Shown one piece after another: positions 34,681 through 47,000 of a stretch of 64,000 nt of DNA; the first letter of the stretch is position 1; each line of letters opens with the position of its first letter. The stretch is from positions 53,216,684 through 53,280,683 of the forward strand of contig NC_087064.1 in NCBI RefSeq assembly GCF_963678635.1, in the 5' to 3' direction. Made by a program: the position numbers and the translations under genes. This DNA is from Symsagittifera roscoffensis (lineage: Eukaryota > Xenacoelomorpha > Acoela > Convolutidae). The notes below the pieces were generated by a model. That model saw only the letters and a program-made list of their open reading frames with translations, did not search any database and was not told the origin of the DNA.

Positions 34681-37600
34681 CAGAGTCGAAAGTTCATAAA
34701 GCAGAAGTACGTGATCTACTTAACAATCCCCCTTTCAAGAAATGGGGGAGGAGATCATTAATAAGATAACTTGCAGCGAATTTTCGACCAATCAGAATGC
34801 AGCAAAGTTCGAATTTACATACAATGCTCTAGAGCGAATTTACTGTTTTCATTTACAGGGGTGGAGATTCTTTAGTAGATACAATGGGGGGATTGTTAAG
34901 TAGATCCGAGTTTCGCTCAAAACTTATAACCACGGCGGGCAATTGCATCCGAAGCGTCGAAACGTTTTATAGTAAAATCTGGATGTTCATCGCAGTATTT
35001 AAAAACTAGGTTAGCATAATCATCAGATAATCGACAATCTCGCAGTTTGAATTTCGTCTGACAAAAAATTCAAGGTTGTTCGGCTTCAGATTTTGCATGC
35101 GAAAAAGCGTCGAAAAGCACTGATTGCTCATTTTAATTAATTCTGTCTGTCCGAACTTTTTGCTAACAATTATAGAGAGTTGCAAAAAGTTGAACTGACA
35201 AAATTAATTTAAGACAGGAACTGAGCTTTTTCAGATCTTTTTTTTGCATGCAAAAGTTAATTTTTCACGCAGAAAGGATGTCTCAAGGTCACCTAAAATT
35301 GCAAAATTGCTCAAAGTTAGTAGATTGCTCTTTTCAAGTATTTTTGTCTGTTCCAACTTTTTGCTACTAATTATAGAGAGTTGCAAAAATTTCGGACATA
35401 CAAAAATAATTAAAAAGAGCAATATGCAAATTTTTAGCAATTTTTGCTTGCAAATTTAAAAATTCAGATGACATTGAGACATACTTTCTGTCCAAAAAAT
35501 TCGCTTTTGCATGCAAAAATTATCTGAAAAAGGTCATTTGCTCTTTTCAATTATTTTTGTCTGTCCGAACTTTTTGCTACTAATTATATAAGTATAAGAG
35601 GAGCCATTTAGCTGTTGCATACAACAAGAATTCTGTCACCAAGACTAAGTTTACAAGTGGCATGAAACTTAATCTTGCAGGCGAAACTTATGAAAACAAT
35701 CACATTGCTCTCATAATTTGAATAAATTTATCGAAAGTTTTAAGTTTTTGAAATAACTGAGGCCTTCAAGCTTAAACTAAATTAAAGTAGCTCTTTGAAG
35801 CTTCGCGTTTGCCTTTTTGTCGGCTTTTTATGTTTTTTCCCTGAAAACTGCTTGGCAGATATTTGTAAAAGGAAACATTTTTTCAATTGTCTCAAATTTT
35901 TTTTTAATTGTCGTTTTTGAGATTCTACATTTGACTACTCTGTTCATCTTGTCTAATTGCAATCAAATTTATTTTTGCGTCAAAATCTGATTCATATATT
36001 GAATTTTATTCGGCGTTACTCTAGCATATCTTTTTTTGTGTTCACCAACTACTCTTCACATTCATTGAAGTTTATTTAAATACGAGACGCCTAGAGCCTA
36101 ATTTTTTTTTTGGACGCAATGTTCAAATGAACACATTGTTTTACTTTTGCCGAGCGCAATGTCAAAATTTTTAGATTCAAGTTTTAAGAAAACCGAGAAA
36201 TTTTCAGATCTCTTAGGTATTCTTAACTCCGGAATATTCTTGAATCCTGTTAGAAACAAGGCTTTCTGTACACAAGGTAAAATTGATTCCACTTCAAGGC
36301 TAAACAGTACCTGTGAATTCTTTGTCCCAATTTTGCCTGCACAGATTAATTTCATTCTGAAATGATCTTACTAAAAGCAGCAACCTCCTTGCTTCGAAAA
36401 TGATTTTTTTTCGAACCGATTCGTTCTATAAAGTAAGTTGAAATATACTAAGTTTTCTTTTATGGGATAGGTTGCTTGGGAGAAAAACTTCAGTTCTTTG
36501 CAAGTCGGTTCTAGCTATGAAAACAAGTTGAAATATTTCAAAGTTTTATTGTTCACTAGCCTGCTCAAAAAAAATAAAATTTTTGCATCTCGATTCAAGT
36601 TATGACTCGATTCAACAACTCGAACAGTTCTAATGTTTTATTGCTCAATAGTTTACCTGAAAAAGTTACCTTTCTTGAACCGATTTGCTTTATAAAATGT
36701 TTGACAAGTTTCATTGCTTGAAAGCTTTCTTAGAAACACTAGCTTTGTGAATCGATTCAACGTATGAATTAACAGGAACATTTCTTTAAATGCCATAGTT
36801 CGAATGGCTTGCTGAGTAAGTTTTCATAGATTTTGAGAAGCGAGTCACGCATTGAATTAGCCTTTAAAATTCAAGAATCCGCTCGACTTGCTATTTTGCC
36901 AATCAAATGACGCTAAGTTTCAAGGCTTAAATGGCTTGCTACGAAGTTTTGAGCTTTTTGCGAATCGATTTACGGTATGACAAAGCTATAAGGATTTCAA
37001 AGTTTCATCACTTGAAATGGCTTGCTTGAAAAACACTTTTTTGTTTGGAAAACCTACTTTTTACTAAGCGATTAAAAGCATGAAAAGTTTTTTGAATTGG
37101 TTCAAGTTGCAATAGTTTGAAAGATTTCAAAGTTACATGGACTGAAAGAATAGCTGGTGGCGAAAAACTTAAATTTTTGCAAACCGATTCACACTATAGA
37201 AAATATACGTTTTTTGCAAGGTGATAGATTAATGGAGACTGGCTCGCTAGTTTTTGCTTAAAACGTTAACCACGTTAATCAAGATGGCTAGAAAGAAATA
37301 TTTTTGGTGCGATCACGCTTAAAATTAATGGAATATGTATTTCAACATCGCTTTAGCTAAAACTTTGCATTGACCTGTCGAAATTTATATAAATGAAAGC
37401 GCAATTGATCCTTAAAATTCAGTTGCATCGAAATTTGTACTTGAAACATTTGGTGTGAGAATTAATCGTAGAAAATTTATCGGCTCAAAGTGTTAGTGGT
37501 TAGTTGGCTCAAGTCTTCTCCTTTCAGTCAAAAAGGTCAGTGATTTGAGGTCCAACATGATCTGTACTAGTTGCTTAAGCGTTAGGCAACATTACCCAGT

Positions 37601-39735
37601 TGCGGAGTATTCAGATGGTAAGACACGCCTTATGAGTCAATGGCTTGCATGCCATATAAGGAATCATAAACTATCCGAAATTCCGGAAGATTCTGCCATA
37701 TAGCTGGACCGTTGCAGGTGTCCTGTATATGTCATCAAATAAACCACCGGAACTTACATAGTCAGATGTCTCTGCGTGGCACTGCTCAAACTGGCATATA
37801 AAAATTTTACATTTCTTGGAGATCAATAGTGTTGTCTTACTTGTAGAATTTTGAGAATTTAATTTAGTTGAGAATTTAATATTGAGAGTTCCAGTTTAAT
37901 ACCGTATGGGCTGTCTTTGTTCTTGCGTGACTTTTACCTTCCTTTTGTTCAAATCCCGCTGACGTGAAATGGGTGAGTTAAGACGTCAAAAAATCTCTGC
38001 AGTCCCGAAGCTCTGTGTACCCAACTAATTATCATGCTTAGTGGACCATCACACCTTGAGTTATATTAAATTGGATCCCAATTTGGGAAGCATCTTAAAT
38101 ATTAATAATGAACTACCTATGGACTGTCCTTAAGCAATAAAAAATAAGGCTGTTACTGAGAACGCAATGTTATATTAGACATTCAAACCCAAATGGTTAA
38201 TACTTTGGGACTTTCTTAGCAATAAGTATCTTCAATTCGATGTGTTGAGTTTGATGTTTAATGTTACTGGTAGTCTATTATATAGTGAAATTTTTTGTGT
38301 TAATATTCGTTATTTTATGCAGAATTTCAATTTTCTTTGATGAATTACATTCACCCCACCTATGTCTCTCAAAAAGCCTCTGGAGAAATATTGAATTCTT
38401 TTTGATCATTTTTTGTTATGGTTTGATCAAAATATAGCATTGGGTTAGTTTGCTTATTATCGTGTTTCGAATAAAGACTAGAAGCAAACAGGCAAAAAAT
38501 ATATATTTAGAGCAAAACACTCAATCTTTTCCTTTTCTTATTTTTGGTTAGATGAGTTTCTGAACTTAGTTCATTTTCAAAAAGAAGTTTTTCTATTAGT
38601 ATATTTGCCGAGCTCGTTTCCATTATCTACTCCAGCACTTTACTGTCAATTATATTGGACAGCATTTTCGAAGCGTGTTTTAATTAGAAGTCTGCTTTTA
38701 TTTCCACCAATTTAGCTGATTTTATCCTTAAATTTTACTAGACTGTCATCCTCGTTTCTAAACGGACAATTTAGTACAATTTTTGATTATGGCCTGAAAA
38801 TAAAATTATTATTATAAAATTATTATAAAATACTGGTTGTTCGTTTGTATTCGGGTATCAAAATTGATTTGTTGATTTTAAATATGAGTCAGATTTCGTC
38901 ACCAGCAGAAGGTCACCAAGGGGTCAAATGCGAAAATGAAGGTACATTTTGTGCATCACTACGTTGAGAAAATTATCCTTTTAATAAATCCCGGGAAATG
39001 GGCATTTTTTGTTCATTTGAGGTCTTTTGTGTCCTAATCTCCATCTAATAGCTGTTAAAAATATGAATTCCGTTTATTATTTTACAATTCTGGAAAAAAG
39101 TTTCAGCTCTTCGCCTCGCAATTACTATCCAAATTGTCGCAACTCTACCAGATTTGTTTCAATTTATGTTGGAACCTATTTTTATTTCTGAAATTTTTTG
39201 ATCAAAAAGTGCTCTATTTCAGATACAGCTGCCGAGAAGGAAGTTCCTCCTCAAAATTGCTGTTTTGCAGGGTCCGCCCACCATCCCCACTCCCCCTCTG
39301 CCACGCCCTTGCCCTCCTCTCCAGAGACAGCGACAACAGCCTCTGCCATTCATCAGCCGGAACAGCAACAACAAAAGGAGCAGCAGGAACATCAGATGCA
39401 GTTGCAGCCGGGAGGGGGAGGAGTAGTGGTGGACGGAGTGGGCAATCGCAGACACAAATGGCCCAGCCAGGTGAGCAGAAAAGAAAACAAACGGAAAAGA
39501 AAGCAAGCCACAAAAGAAAACTTCCTTCATGCAAAGTTGATATTTTGTAGGACACGTACATCAGCTAAGAGAGTCTAGACAGGTAGAGCTAGAGAACTGA
39601 CTGACAAAAGATTGCTTTGGCTGATCGCCAGACGCCAAATTTGGCCTGTTTGAAAACCTGAATGTAACCTCGAAAAATGCGTTGAAAATTCATGTGAACA
39701 AAAATGCATAATTGCTCTAATATTACTGTGTCATC
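34681..39735. repeat. SLC6 upstream module III (attached to the gene)
   Basis: Begins with sequence matching 16998 onward (CGAAAGTT-ATAAAGCAGA). It repeats the nested element (34713-34906), the MITE chain, the 85-bp-period block, the long spacer, exon 1 (38884) and exon 2 (39223) once each, and runs straight on into SLC6 exon 3. This is the only module joined to the rest of the gene, so it is the likely source copy. Confidence 0.85.
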
Positions 39736-40900
39736 TGAAAATGGAAACAGTAGTATTCGCACTATTCCCTGTTGCAGGTGGACTATGTGTTGTCGCTTAT
39801 GGGCTTCGCAGTGGGACTGGGCAACCTCTGGAGATTCCCCTACCTCTGCTTCAAAAACGGAGGAGGTCGCTTCAAACTACTCATTAATTATCATTCCGAA
39901 TAAAATAGCTGAAAAAATTTTTTTTCAATGAGTGACTCAATAACAATGGATTACTTTAGCGAGAATCGCATGCAAACGATTACTTGATTTTGCATAGTTT
40001 GCGACACAAATTTTTTTTTTTAAATAGGCTAATGAGGCGCAAATTAATGAATCATTAAATGTAAACCGGAATCTCAGAATGCGTTTACGCAGCACAAAAA
40101 AAAAGAAACTAATGGCAGAATCTCGCGGAAAATCTTCGTTAGAGCATAGATTATTGTTTCTGTACATGCAGGTGCGTTCTTCGTGCCCTACTTGCTGTTC
40201 ATGTTCACCTGTGGGGCCCCCCTCTTCTTCCTCGAATCCTCCCTCGGCCAGTTCACACAGCAGGGGGTCCTCAAGTGCTGGAACATCGTGCCAATATTCA
40301 AAGGTACGTGCACACATCCCCGCGCTACATTCATTGTCTTTTTTGTCAGAAATTATGTTGTGCTCCAAGAATACTAGAAATATCCTGTTTTCGCACATAA
40401 TGTTCTGCGCCGCTGGCAATATTTTGAGAAACATCCAGCTTTCCGTTTTTGGAGAGGTTTTAATTGGCGCTAAAATTGGAATGCAATGACGCCAAAGGCG
40501 CCTTTACAAAAACTTTAGGTTTACGCCTAACAGTTAATTTTTCTCGTCAATTTGGGTCTCGCAAGGCATTGTGTGATCATTGTGGTTAATTTTTATCGTC
40601 AATTTGAGAACTCTCATTTGATCACTCGCCAAATGAAAAATCTCTTCTCTCTGATATTTAAGATCATTTTTGTTTGCTTGCAGGAGTTGGTATCTCCACC
40701 ATGTTCGCTCTGCTGTACCTGAACATCTACTACGTGGTCATTCTGGCCTGGATCCTGTTCTACATGCTGGAGTCCTTCAAAGACCCCCTTCCCTTCTCCA
40801 CCTGTGGCAACTCCTGGAACTCAGACAAGTGCCACACAGTGCAGCAGATCAGAAACAGTTTCTCCCCCAATATCACACTCAGTGTGGATGAGTATTGGAA
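38884..40900 (+). CDS. SLC6 Na+/Cl--coupled transporter, exons 1-5 (5' part)
   Basis: Exons 38884-38941, 39223-39470, 39778-39865, 40172-40303 and 40684-40900 join in phase into about 247 residues. All donors are GT and all acceptors AG. Exons 1-2 encode a 101-residue cytosolic tail (Pro/Ser/Thr-, then Gln-rich, ending HKWPSQ). Exon 3 is TM1, with [20 protein letters not shown]. Exon 4 is TM2 and the first loop ([14 protein letters not shown]). Exon 5 is TM3 and the start of the large extracellular loop, with the disulphide pair [10 protein letters not shown] and a glycosylation site NIT. Gly rather than Asp in TM1 (VGLGN) places it with the GABA/taurine/creatine/amino-acid carriers, not the monoamine group. 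Such proteins import solute with Na+ and Cl- across the plasma membrane. Exon 5 ends in phase 2 at EYW. No later exon (TM4-TM12) is seen to the end of the window. Confidence 0.93.
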
Positions 40901-41574
40901 GTGAGTATTCGCATCAACATACACTTCCCGCCAAGTGGTCAACGCCGTCTGAAAATTGCCCTAGGTGGTGGCGTCTTTGGCGCGCTTTCTCGAAATGACG
41001 TTTGAAGGTGCCGAACAACTAAGCAATGAATAAATCGCACGCATGCATGAACGAACGCCTTTCTCATTACAATTTATATTAAGGGTTGAGTGAGGTAGTA
41101 AAAAAAAACGCGAGGAAGGATTTTAAAAATTAAAAAAAAAATTAGAAATAATATTTAGAGGAAGTATAAAAAATAGTGGGTATTCACTAATACCAAAATG
41201 ATAAATCAGTCCCATTTGTACCAAAATAAAAAATCAATCGCATTAGTTCCAAAAATATTCAATTGGCCAAAGACTAAGCTTGGTTTAAGGTCGCCGGTGG
41301 GCGCTGCGCTCTAACCGGCTCTAATTTTCGTTATGCGAGTCCTACCCTCTGTTGGCAAGCTCGCAACACGTTGGGGCGGCTGCGGCGGTCACTATTATGC
41401 TGTTTAGTTTTCTTCTGTTTGAACAGTAGTAAATTAATGTCATCTTTGTCTTTGTTGCCTCACAATTCGACCAATCAGAAATCTAAATGAATAATATTGG
41501 TACAAATGACTCCTGGAACTGACTTTGCCAAAAAAATCTTTATTCAAAATTAGGAGTTTTGTATAAAATAAAGT
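40901..41574. other. SLC6 intron 5, no exon seen
   Basis: Starts with donor GTGAGT. I see no SLC6 exon. 41270-41400 is a more GC-rich stretch without a recognisable frame. Confidence 0.5.
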
Positions 41575-41646
41575 TGGAGATGTGGGGGATCGAACCCCAG
41601 ACCTTCCGCATGCGAAGCGGACGCTCTACCACTGAGCTACATCCCC
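41575..41646 (-). tRNA. tRNA-Ala, anticodon CGC
   Basis: 72 nt on the minus strand, forming a full cloverleaf. The acceptor stem GGGGATG/CATCTCC has the G-T pair usual in animal tRNA-Ala. The A box is TAGCTCAGTGG. The anticodon loop TTCGCAT sits on a CCGC/GCGG-type stem. The T arm is TGGGG TTCGATC CCCCA and the discriminator is A. The G3:U70 pair is the alanine identity mark. There is no intron and no encoded CCA. A TTTT terminator lies about 6 nt downstream (41565-41568 on the minus strand). It would lie antisense inside the SLC6 intron if that gene continues. Confidence 0.95.
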
Positions 41647-41901
41647 CTTGCTTGAACGGATTAGTTGGTCCTGTAACAACTAGACTGAATAGTCTTCTTA
41701 TTTATCTCATTATACTATTTTCTATATTATACTGTATAAGTAACCAGTAAAAATAACCATGCATTTCCACTGCTTAGCTTCACGGCATGTAATTTCATTT
41801 TGGCGTAGTCCCAAAAGCTTACTGCTGTGCGGCCGCCAGTAAGTAGACAACCGCTTAAGAAGACAAATTTGATAATACTCAAATCATAGTGTAGTGACTG
41901 A

Positions 41902-42030
41902 GGCTCTTTTGCTTTTCCCTCTCCCCCCAACCTCACGAGCATTATCTTTATGGTGTAATGAGTAGTTACAAGGTTTTAACTATGAAGACCAAATGTGTTT
42001 GTCATGGCCAATATTTAGTCTTCATGCCAA
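41902..42030. mobile_element. Diverged fragment of the GGCTCTTTTT MITE
   Basis: GAGGCTCTTTTGCTTTTCCC, then a C tract and CCTCACGAGCAT...TTACAAGGTTTTAACTATGAAGACCAAATGTGTTTGT, follows the internal sequence of the element at 42279-42493 with many substitutions. The right end is unclear. Confidence 0.5.
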
Positions 42031-42191
42031 CTTTTGTGCCCGCCGTGAGGTTCCATGGATATTAATCGATTTTAATCGATTTTCGTGGTCAAAAATGTTG
42101 GCATTATAAACGATTATAATTACAATTTGGGATCGATTATAATCAATTTTTATTTACAAAAAAAATGGTTAAAATCCATTTAAAAGCCATT
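42031..42191. other. ATCGATTATAATCGAT-rich spacer
   Basis: Several variants of ATTAATCGATTTTAATCGAT and GATTATAATC lie close together, making a small palindromic patch. No gene seen. Confidence 0.4.
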
Positions 42192-42196
42192 ATCAT

Positions 42197-42665
42197 TGTG
42201 ATATTGCTATGCTACGAGTAGGTAAGAGCAAAAGAATAATTAAAAACATTTAATTCTGTCTTTTGGATTTGCTTAGTTGGCTCTTTTTCCTTAGCCCGCC
42301 CCCCCCCCCCCCCACCTCACACAAACATGAATTTTATAGTCTAACGAGTGGTTTTACAAGGTTAATTATGAAAACCAAATATGTTTGTTATAGCCTAATC
42401 AGTCCGCATATCAATTTTCACGACAATCGAACAAAGTGAACATTAATTTCAAATTGAAAAATTTGCAGGTGGGGGGGGGAAGGAAAAAGAGCCGCTTAGT
42501 TTTGTTAGAGATCACGTTCATGTGTCTTCTACGATCGCAACCGTCCAAATGACTGTTACGTTTGGCCTGCATGGATGGCCTTGAATAATACTTAACAATA
42601 CATAACAGAAAATTAATAACACTTTATCCAAGGTTACTGTGGCAACAGTACTACACGGTACCACA
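42197..42665 (-). repeat. 3' LTR of Gypsy element 1, with MITE insertion
   Basis: On the minus strand it begins TGTGGTACCGTG and ends ATATCACA, with TGTG..CACA termini. It is about 246 bp once the 215-bp MITE and its 8-bp target duplication are discounted, matching the 248-bp 5' LTR. Confidence 0.92.
42279..42493. mobile_element. hAT-type MITE inside the Gypsy-1 LTR
   Basis: Inverted ends GGCTCTTTTTCCTT and AAGGAAAAAGAGCC, with an exact 8-bp target duplication GCTTAGTT (42271-42278 and 42494-42501), the size made by hAT transposases. 215 bp, non-coding. It has a C tract near the left and a G tract near the right end that could pair. The other LTR of the same element is the empty site. Confidence 0.88.
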
Positions 42666-42758
42666 TTCCCCTGAGGACAACAAAATTTTATATAATACCT
42701 TATAAAATTTTATAAATAGTATATAAGTCTCAGTTTACTAAATTGCTTTCATTTTAGC

Positions 42759-44049
42759 TTAGTTTTCCTTGTTTGTTTTCTTCATCACTTCCGCTTTGTT
42801 TCTTGCAGCGTTCCACGATCCCGACTCATCCAACGATGTAGCTCCGAATTTCCTTTTGAACAAATGTCTCTCTAGTAAGTCAAACGTGTTGTTCTCCAAT
42901 GTTGTTTCTTTGTTATTGATGTTTAACTTTGCCAGTCTCAATCTGTAGGCCTCCAGTGCTGCCAAATTTAGCTCTGTTACATCGTCTTCACAACTAATCA
43001 ACTTTACTGAGTGTGATACCGGTCTGCCGTATCTCTTTGGTCCCTGGTTCTTTGTTTGTCGACTGCTTCGTCTGACTGTCGTTGTATCCTTTTCTTTGTC
43101 CGACTCGTCCGCAAATACTGTCGGGCTATTGTCAACTGATTACGCTTGTTGAGTCAGTAGTTTTTCTGCTTCGTTTTGTACCCCTCGGGTCAAAACCTGG
43201 TTTGTGATTTCTTCCCATTCTTTTGTTGTCATATTGTTATTCTGGAATGTGTCCACAATTTCCTTTTCACTAGTTTGCCGCGTGATCCTTTTACTCATGG
43301 AGCTTCTTTCGGTGCAGACGACTCCATGTAGACGGCTTCATTGCTCGTATCCCGCTTCTTAGATTTTTTTGCTGTTTTAACAGTTTTCGTTTTACGTGGC
43401 TCTTGCGTCTTGGTTTTTTGCAGATTTTGCACTTTGGACGAGTGGTCCTGCCCTATTTGGCTTAACCCTTTTCCTCCTAGATTTAGGCCCCCGCCCATCT
43501 TTGTTTCTTTTGACGTAACTACGTTTGGCGAGTTTTGAAACTTGTCCATTAGTCGATTGTCTTCTATTTCCTGATCGGTTGGCCCCTGGTCTTTCGCACC
43601 ATGTTCTTCAGCCGACTCACTGTCTACGTCTTCATGATGTGATACTGTCTTCTGTTGTTTGCTCCTAGGTTCTTCCCCCGTTGGGCTCCTCTTTTTCTCC
43701 GAGCTCTGTGCTTTGGGGTGTGTATGAAGTTTTGATCTCGCTATATCGCTCTTTCGATATACTGCACCAGCAGCCGTTTATATTGTTGACGGTGTCTCTG
43801 CCACTTTCAGCGGTATTGTTAGGGCCTTTCCACTCTTTCTTTGCTCATGTTTTCGGAGGAAGCTTCCTGACCAGCTATCATCCGATGTAGTCTGCTTGTC
43901 TTCGATAAATCCTTTTCGCCATGAGTATAGGAGTTCCTTTCTCAGTTCGGGATTTATCGTGCTCGTTTCATCTACAATTCGTCGTAGCTCGCTAACTGAG
44001 ATATCCCGTCTGGTGACATTCCATCTCGCATTGGTCTCTAGTAGCTGCT
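42759..44049 (-). pseudogene. Gypsy-1 third coding region after integrase
   Basis: About 1.3 kb between integrase and the 3' LTR with hydrophilic minus-strand frames. 43549-43295 is Lys/Thr-rich (KTKTVKTAKKSKKRD). 43001-42759 includes AALEAYRLRLAKLNIN and ends at a stop. There is no signal peptide or TM segment, so it is not an obvious env. It may be a pol C-terminal extension or a separate ORF. It corresponds in position to 55198-56633 of element 2, but I cannot align the two residue by residue. Confidence 0.5.
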
Positions 44050-47000
44050 TTAGTTCCTTTGCCCTAGCTCTTTCTTTGGCCGGCTATTCTGTCCTTTTCG
44101 TATAATTTTTACATTGTCCCTGGATTGATCGATGCGTCTCTTCGACTGCGATGCTGTTAACGCCGATCTCTCCAAATGTTCGTTATCTAAACGATCAGAT
44201 TCCTTCAGAAATTTATCCCTTACAATTTTAAACTCAGTTTTAGGTAATCGACCAAAGTGCGCTTCAAACGGGGACAACTTTATTGTTTTCTGTTTATTCC
44301 ATCTTAGGTCCCTAATTATTGTGCTCAAGCACAATTTCATAGATTGTACTTTTTCTTCGAGTAGCATTACTCCCAATCTTCGTTTAATAGTTTGTATCGT
44401 TCGTTCGACTAGTCCACATCCTCGATGATCACCGACTGGACAGATTTTTTGAATAATTTTATTTTCAGTGCAAAATTTTTTCATTGATTTTCCTGTAAAC
44501 CCGGAAAACTGATCCGTTTTAATCGATTCTGGTATTCCATGTGTGTCAATGTAGGTACGTAGAAATTTTATTGTTGACTTTCCCCTGGAGATTTCGTAAC
44601 TTTGACTGACGGAAATTTTGAGTATCTATCAATAGCAACTAACAAATATATCTTCTTTCCCTTATGGTCTTCAAGTGGATCCGCATAGTCTAATTGTAAT
44701 TCTTGACCAGGCTGTGTCAACAGTGGAAGTGGTTTGGCCGAATTTTTTGGGATTATATAATTAGCATTCTTACCATAACGAGTGCAACTTCTACACTCTT
44801 CGGCCATATTGACTATGTCTTTGTGCATGTGTGGCCACCATAAGTAATTGGAAACCTCCAACATCGCTTCTTGGCCAGGATGTCCTTGATGAAGTCGTCG
44901 AAGCACCGCTTGTCTCAGCTTCTCAGTTACGGCTAAACGATTGTCCACCAGTAGGCAGTCATCTACTACCGACATCTGGTGCCACAGAGGATTGGTGTAT
45001 GGACCCATTAGCTCGAATCCGTGTCTATCGTTCCGTTCCACCACTCGACTGAGCCGATCCATCCAAGTATCCTCTGATACTAGTTCCGCCAGTAGACTTT
45101 TGTCGAATAATTTTTCGAGTGACAGTGGGCCATTTGTTTCCTTTAACTGCTCCGACAGTTGGTAATTGCTTTTCCGCGACTTATGTCCACCTCTCGTTTT
45201 CTTTTGCGGTGTGACCATACAAGTCTCAGTTCCTGAACTGTAGTCCGGTTCTCAACGATTTGTCCAATCTCAGTTTCATCTCCTGATTGGGTTTGTCCCG
45301 GTGGTTTCGGGCTTTGCATCACCGAATTGGCTTCTAATTCCATCGTTGATCGGGGTTTCTCATTCTTCTCCGATCCTATTAGTTCATAAAATGAAACTAA
45401 CATTGGTTGGGCTGTTGTAGCAGTTGATATTGACTGACCACTATTTCCCGTGTCTGTTCCGATTTGTCTGTTCATCATGTTCTAATTCGCTTGTGGTATT
45501 TGTTCAAAGTCCGAATTCTCTGATTTTGATTTGTTTGGGGTCCTTTGTATCATTCTGGTTCTTTGGAACGTCGTTTCTGTTATTTCCTCCCTTAATGTGT
45601 CTGTGTTATTCCGATCCTGAATTCTGACCATCTTTTTTTCTTTTCCTCTCTTTGCTGTTTCGCCTGAAGGCATATTTTCTGATTCGCGATTTGATAACTT
45701 TCCGATTTTTTTAACTGATTCGACCGACTGTATTTGCTGACGATTTTGAGATAAACTGATTTTTGAGTTTTCAAACTTTTCTCGTTGAAACGAACGTGAA
45801 TCTTCATTTCTTTCGTTCCGGTCGTGCTTTGTCCGTTTTGGAACGTTTTGGTTGCCAAAGCAACGGGTAGATGACGTGTTCTGATTTGATACATTTTGAT
45901 CAATTCTATAATATTCTAGAACGTTTTCGTTCCGGTCGAGCCTATCGTGATCACTCAGTCGACTGTTTAAACAGTCGAGAGCTTTATGAAAACTTTCAAT
46001 CGATGTGACTACAAATTTTTCATCCAATACTGACTCCGGCCATGGTTCACCGTTCGGGTTTCTAGATAGGTAATCTACTATACCCATATCTTTCCCTGGT
46101 AAATGCATAACCTTAAATTGATAGGGTAGTAATCTGTCTACCCATCTAGTCAGCCTAGATTGGTAGGTTTTGTTTGACTTATTTTCATCCAAGGCAGAAA
46201 CCAGTGCTTTATGATCTGTGGCTATCACGAATTCTTTTCCTAACAAATAATGTTTAAATCGGTCAACAGACCATACTACTGCTAGCAGTTCTAGTTCATT
46301 TGTGGAGTATTTTTTTTCTTGTGTGTTTAAATATCTGGAAGCGAATGCAATCGGTATCCATCCCCCTCCCAGTTTTGTTGTTCCAACGATGCCCCCAGCC
46401 CACTATGGCTGGCGTCACATTTTACCCTATTAAGTAACTTAGGGTCGTAATAATGAATTTTTGTTATTTTCGCAACCGCTGTTTTTATCGATTCGATTAT
46501 CTCCGAATGTTCTTCTTTCCATTCAAATTTTTTTACGTGAACTTTCACACTTTTGAGTTTTTTTTTCATTTTCTACTCGCAGCAGAGGTCTCAACTTTTC
46601 AGTTAAAGTAGCTGCGTTTGGAATGAATTTGGCCCGGTGATTTATACTACCCAGAAATGATCTGAGTTGTTTCAGTGAAGTTGGCGGACTAAGCTTCAAA
46701 GTTGCTTCCGTTTTTGTTATCTTTGGAGAAATACCCTCCAACGATAACTTATGTCCCAACCAATTCACCTCCTGTTGAAAGAATTCACATTTCGACAGTT
46801 TTAGTGCTAAGTTTTCTTTTTCTAACTTTTCCAGCACATTCATGATAAATTTTTTCATGTTCCTGTTCACTTCCTTTAGACACAATGAGTATGTCGTCAA
46901 GAAAACAGAATGTATTTTCCGCATGGTTCAATGTTCTGTCCATAGCTTTTTGAAACTCCGCTGGCATATCTGCCAGACCGTAGAATCCGGTCAAAAATCT

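Noticed and set aside
41559-41750. 63-codon + strand ORF MYKIKLEMWGIEPQTFRM
   Set aside because: It is the antisense of the tRNA-Ala gene.
44831-45165. + strand ORFs across 43.3-45.6 kb and 46.8-47.4 kb
   Set aside because: Antisense shadows of the Gypsy-1 pol on the minus strand.
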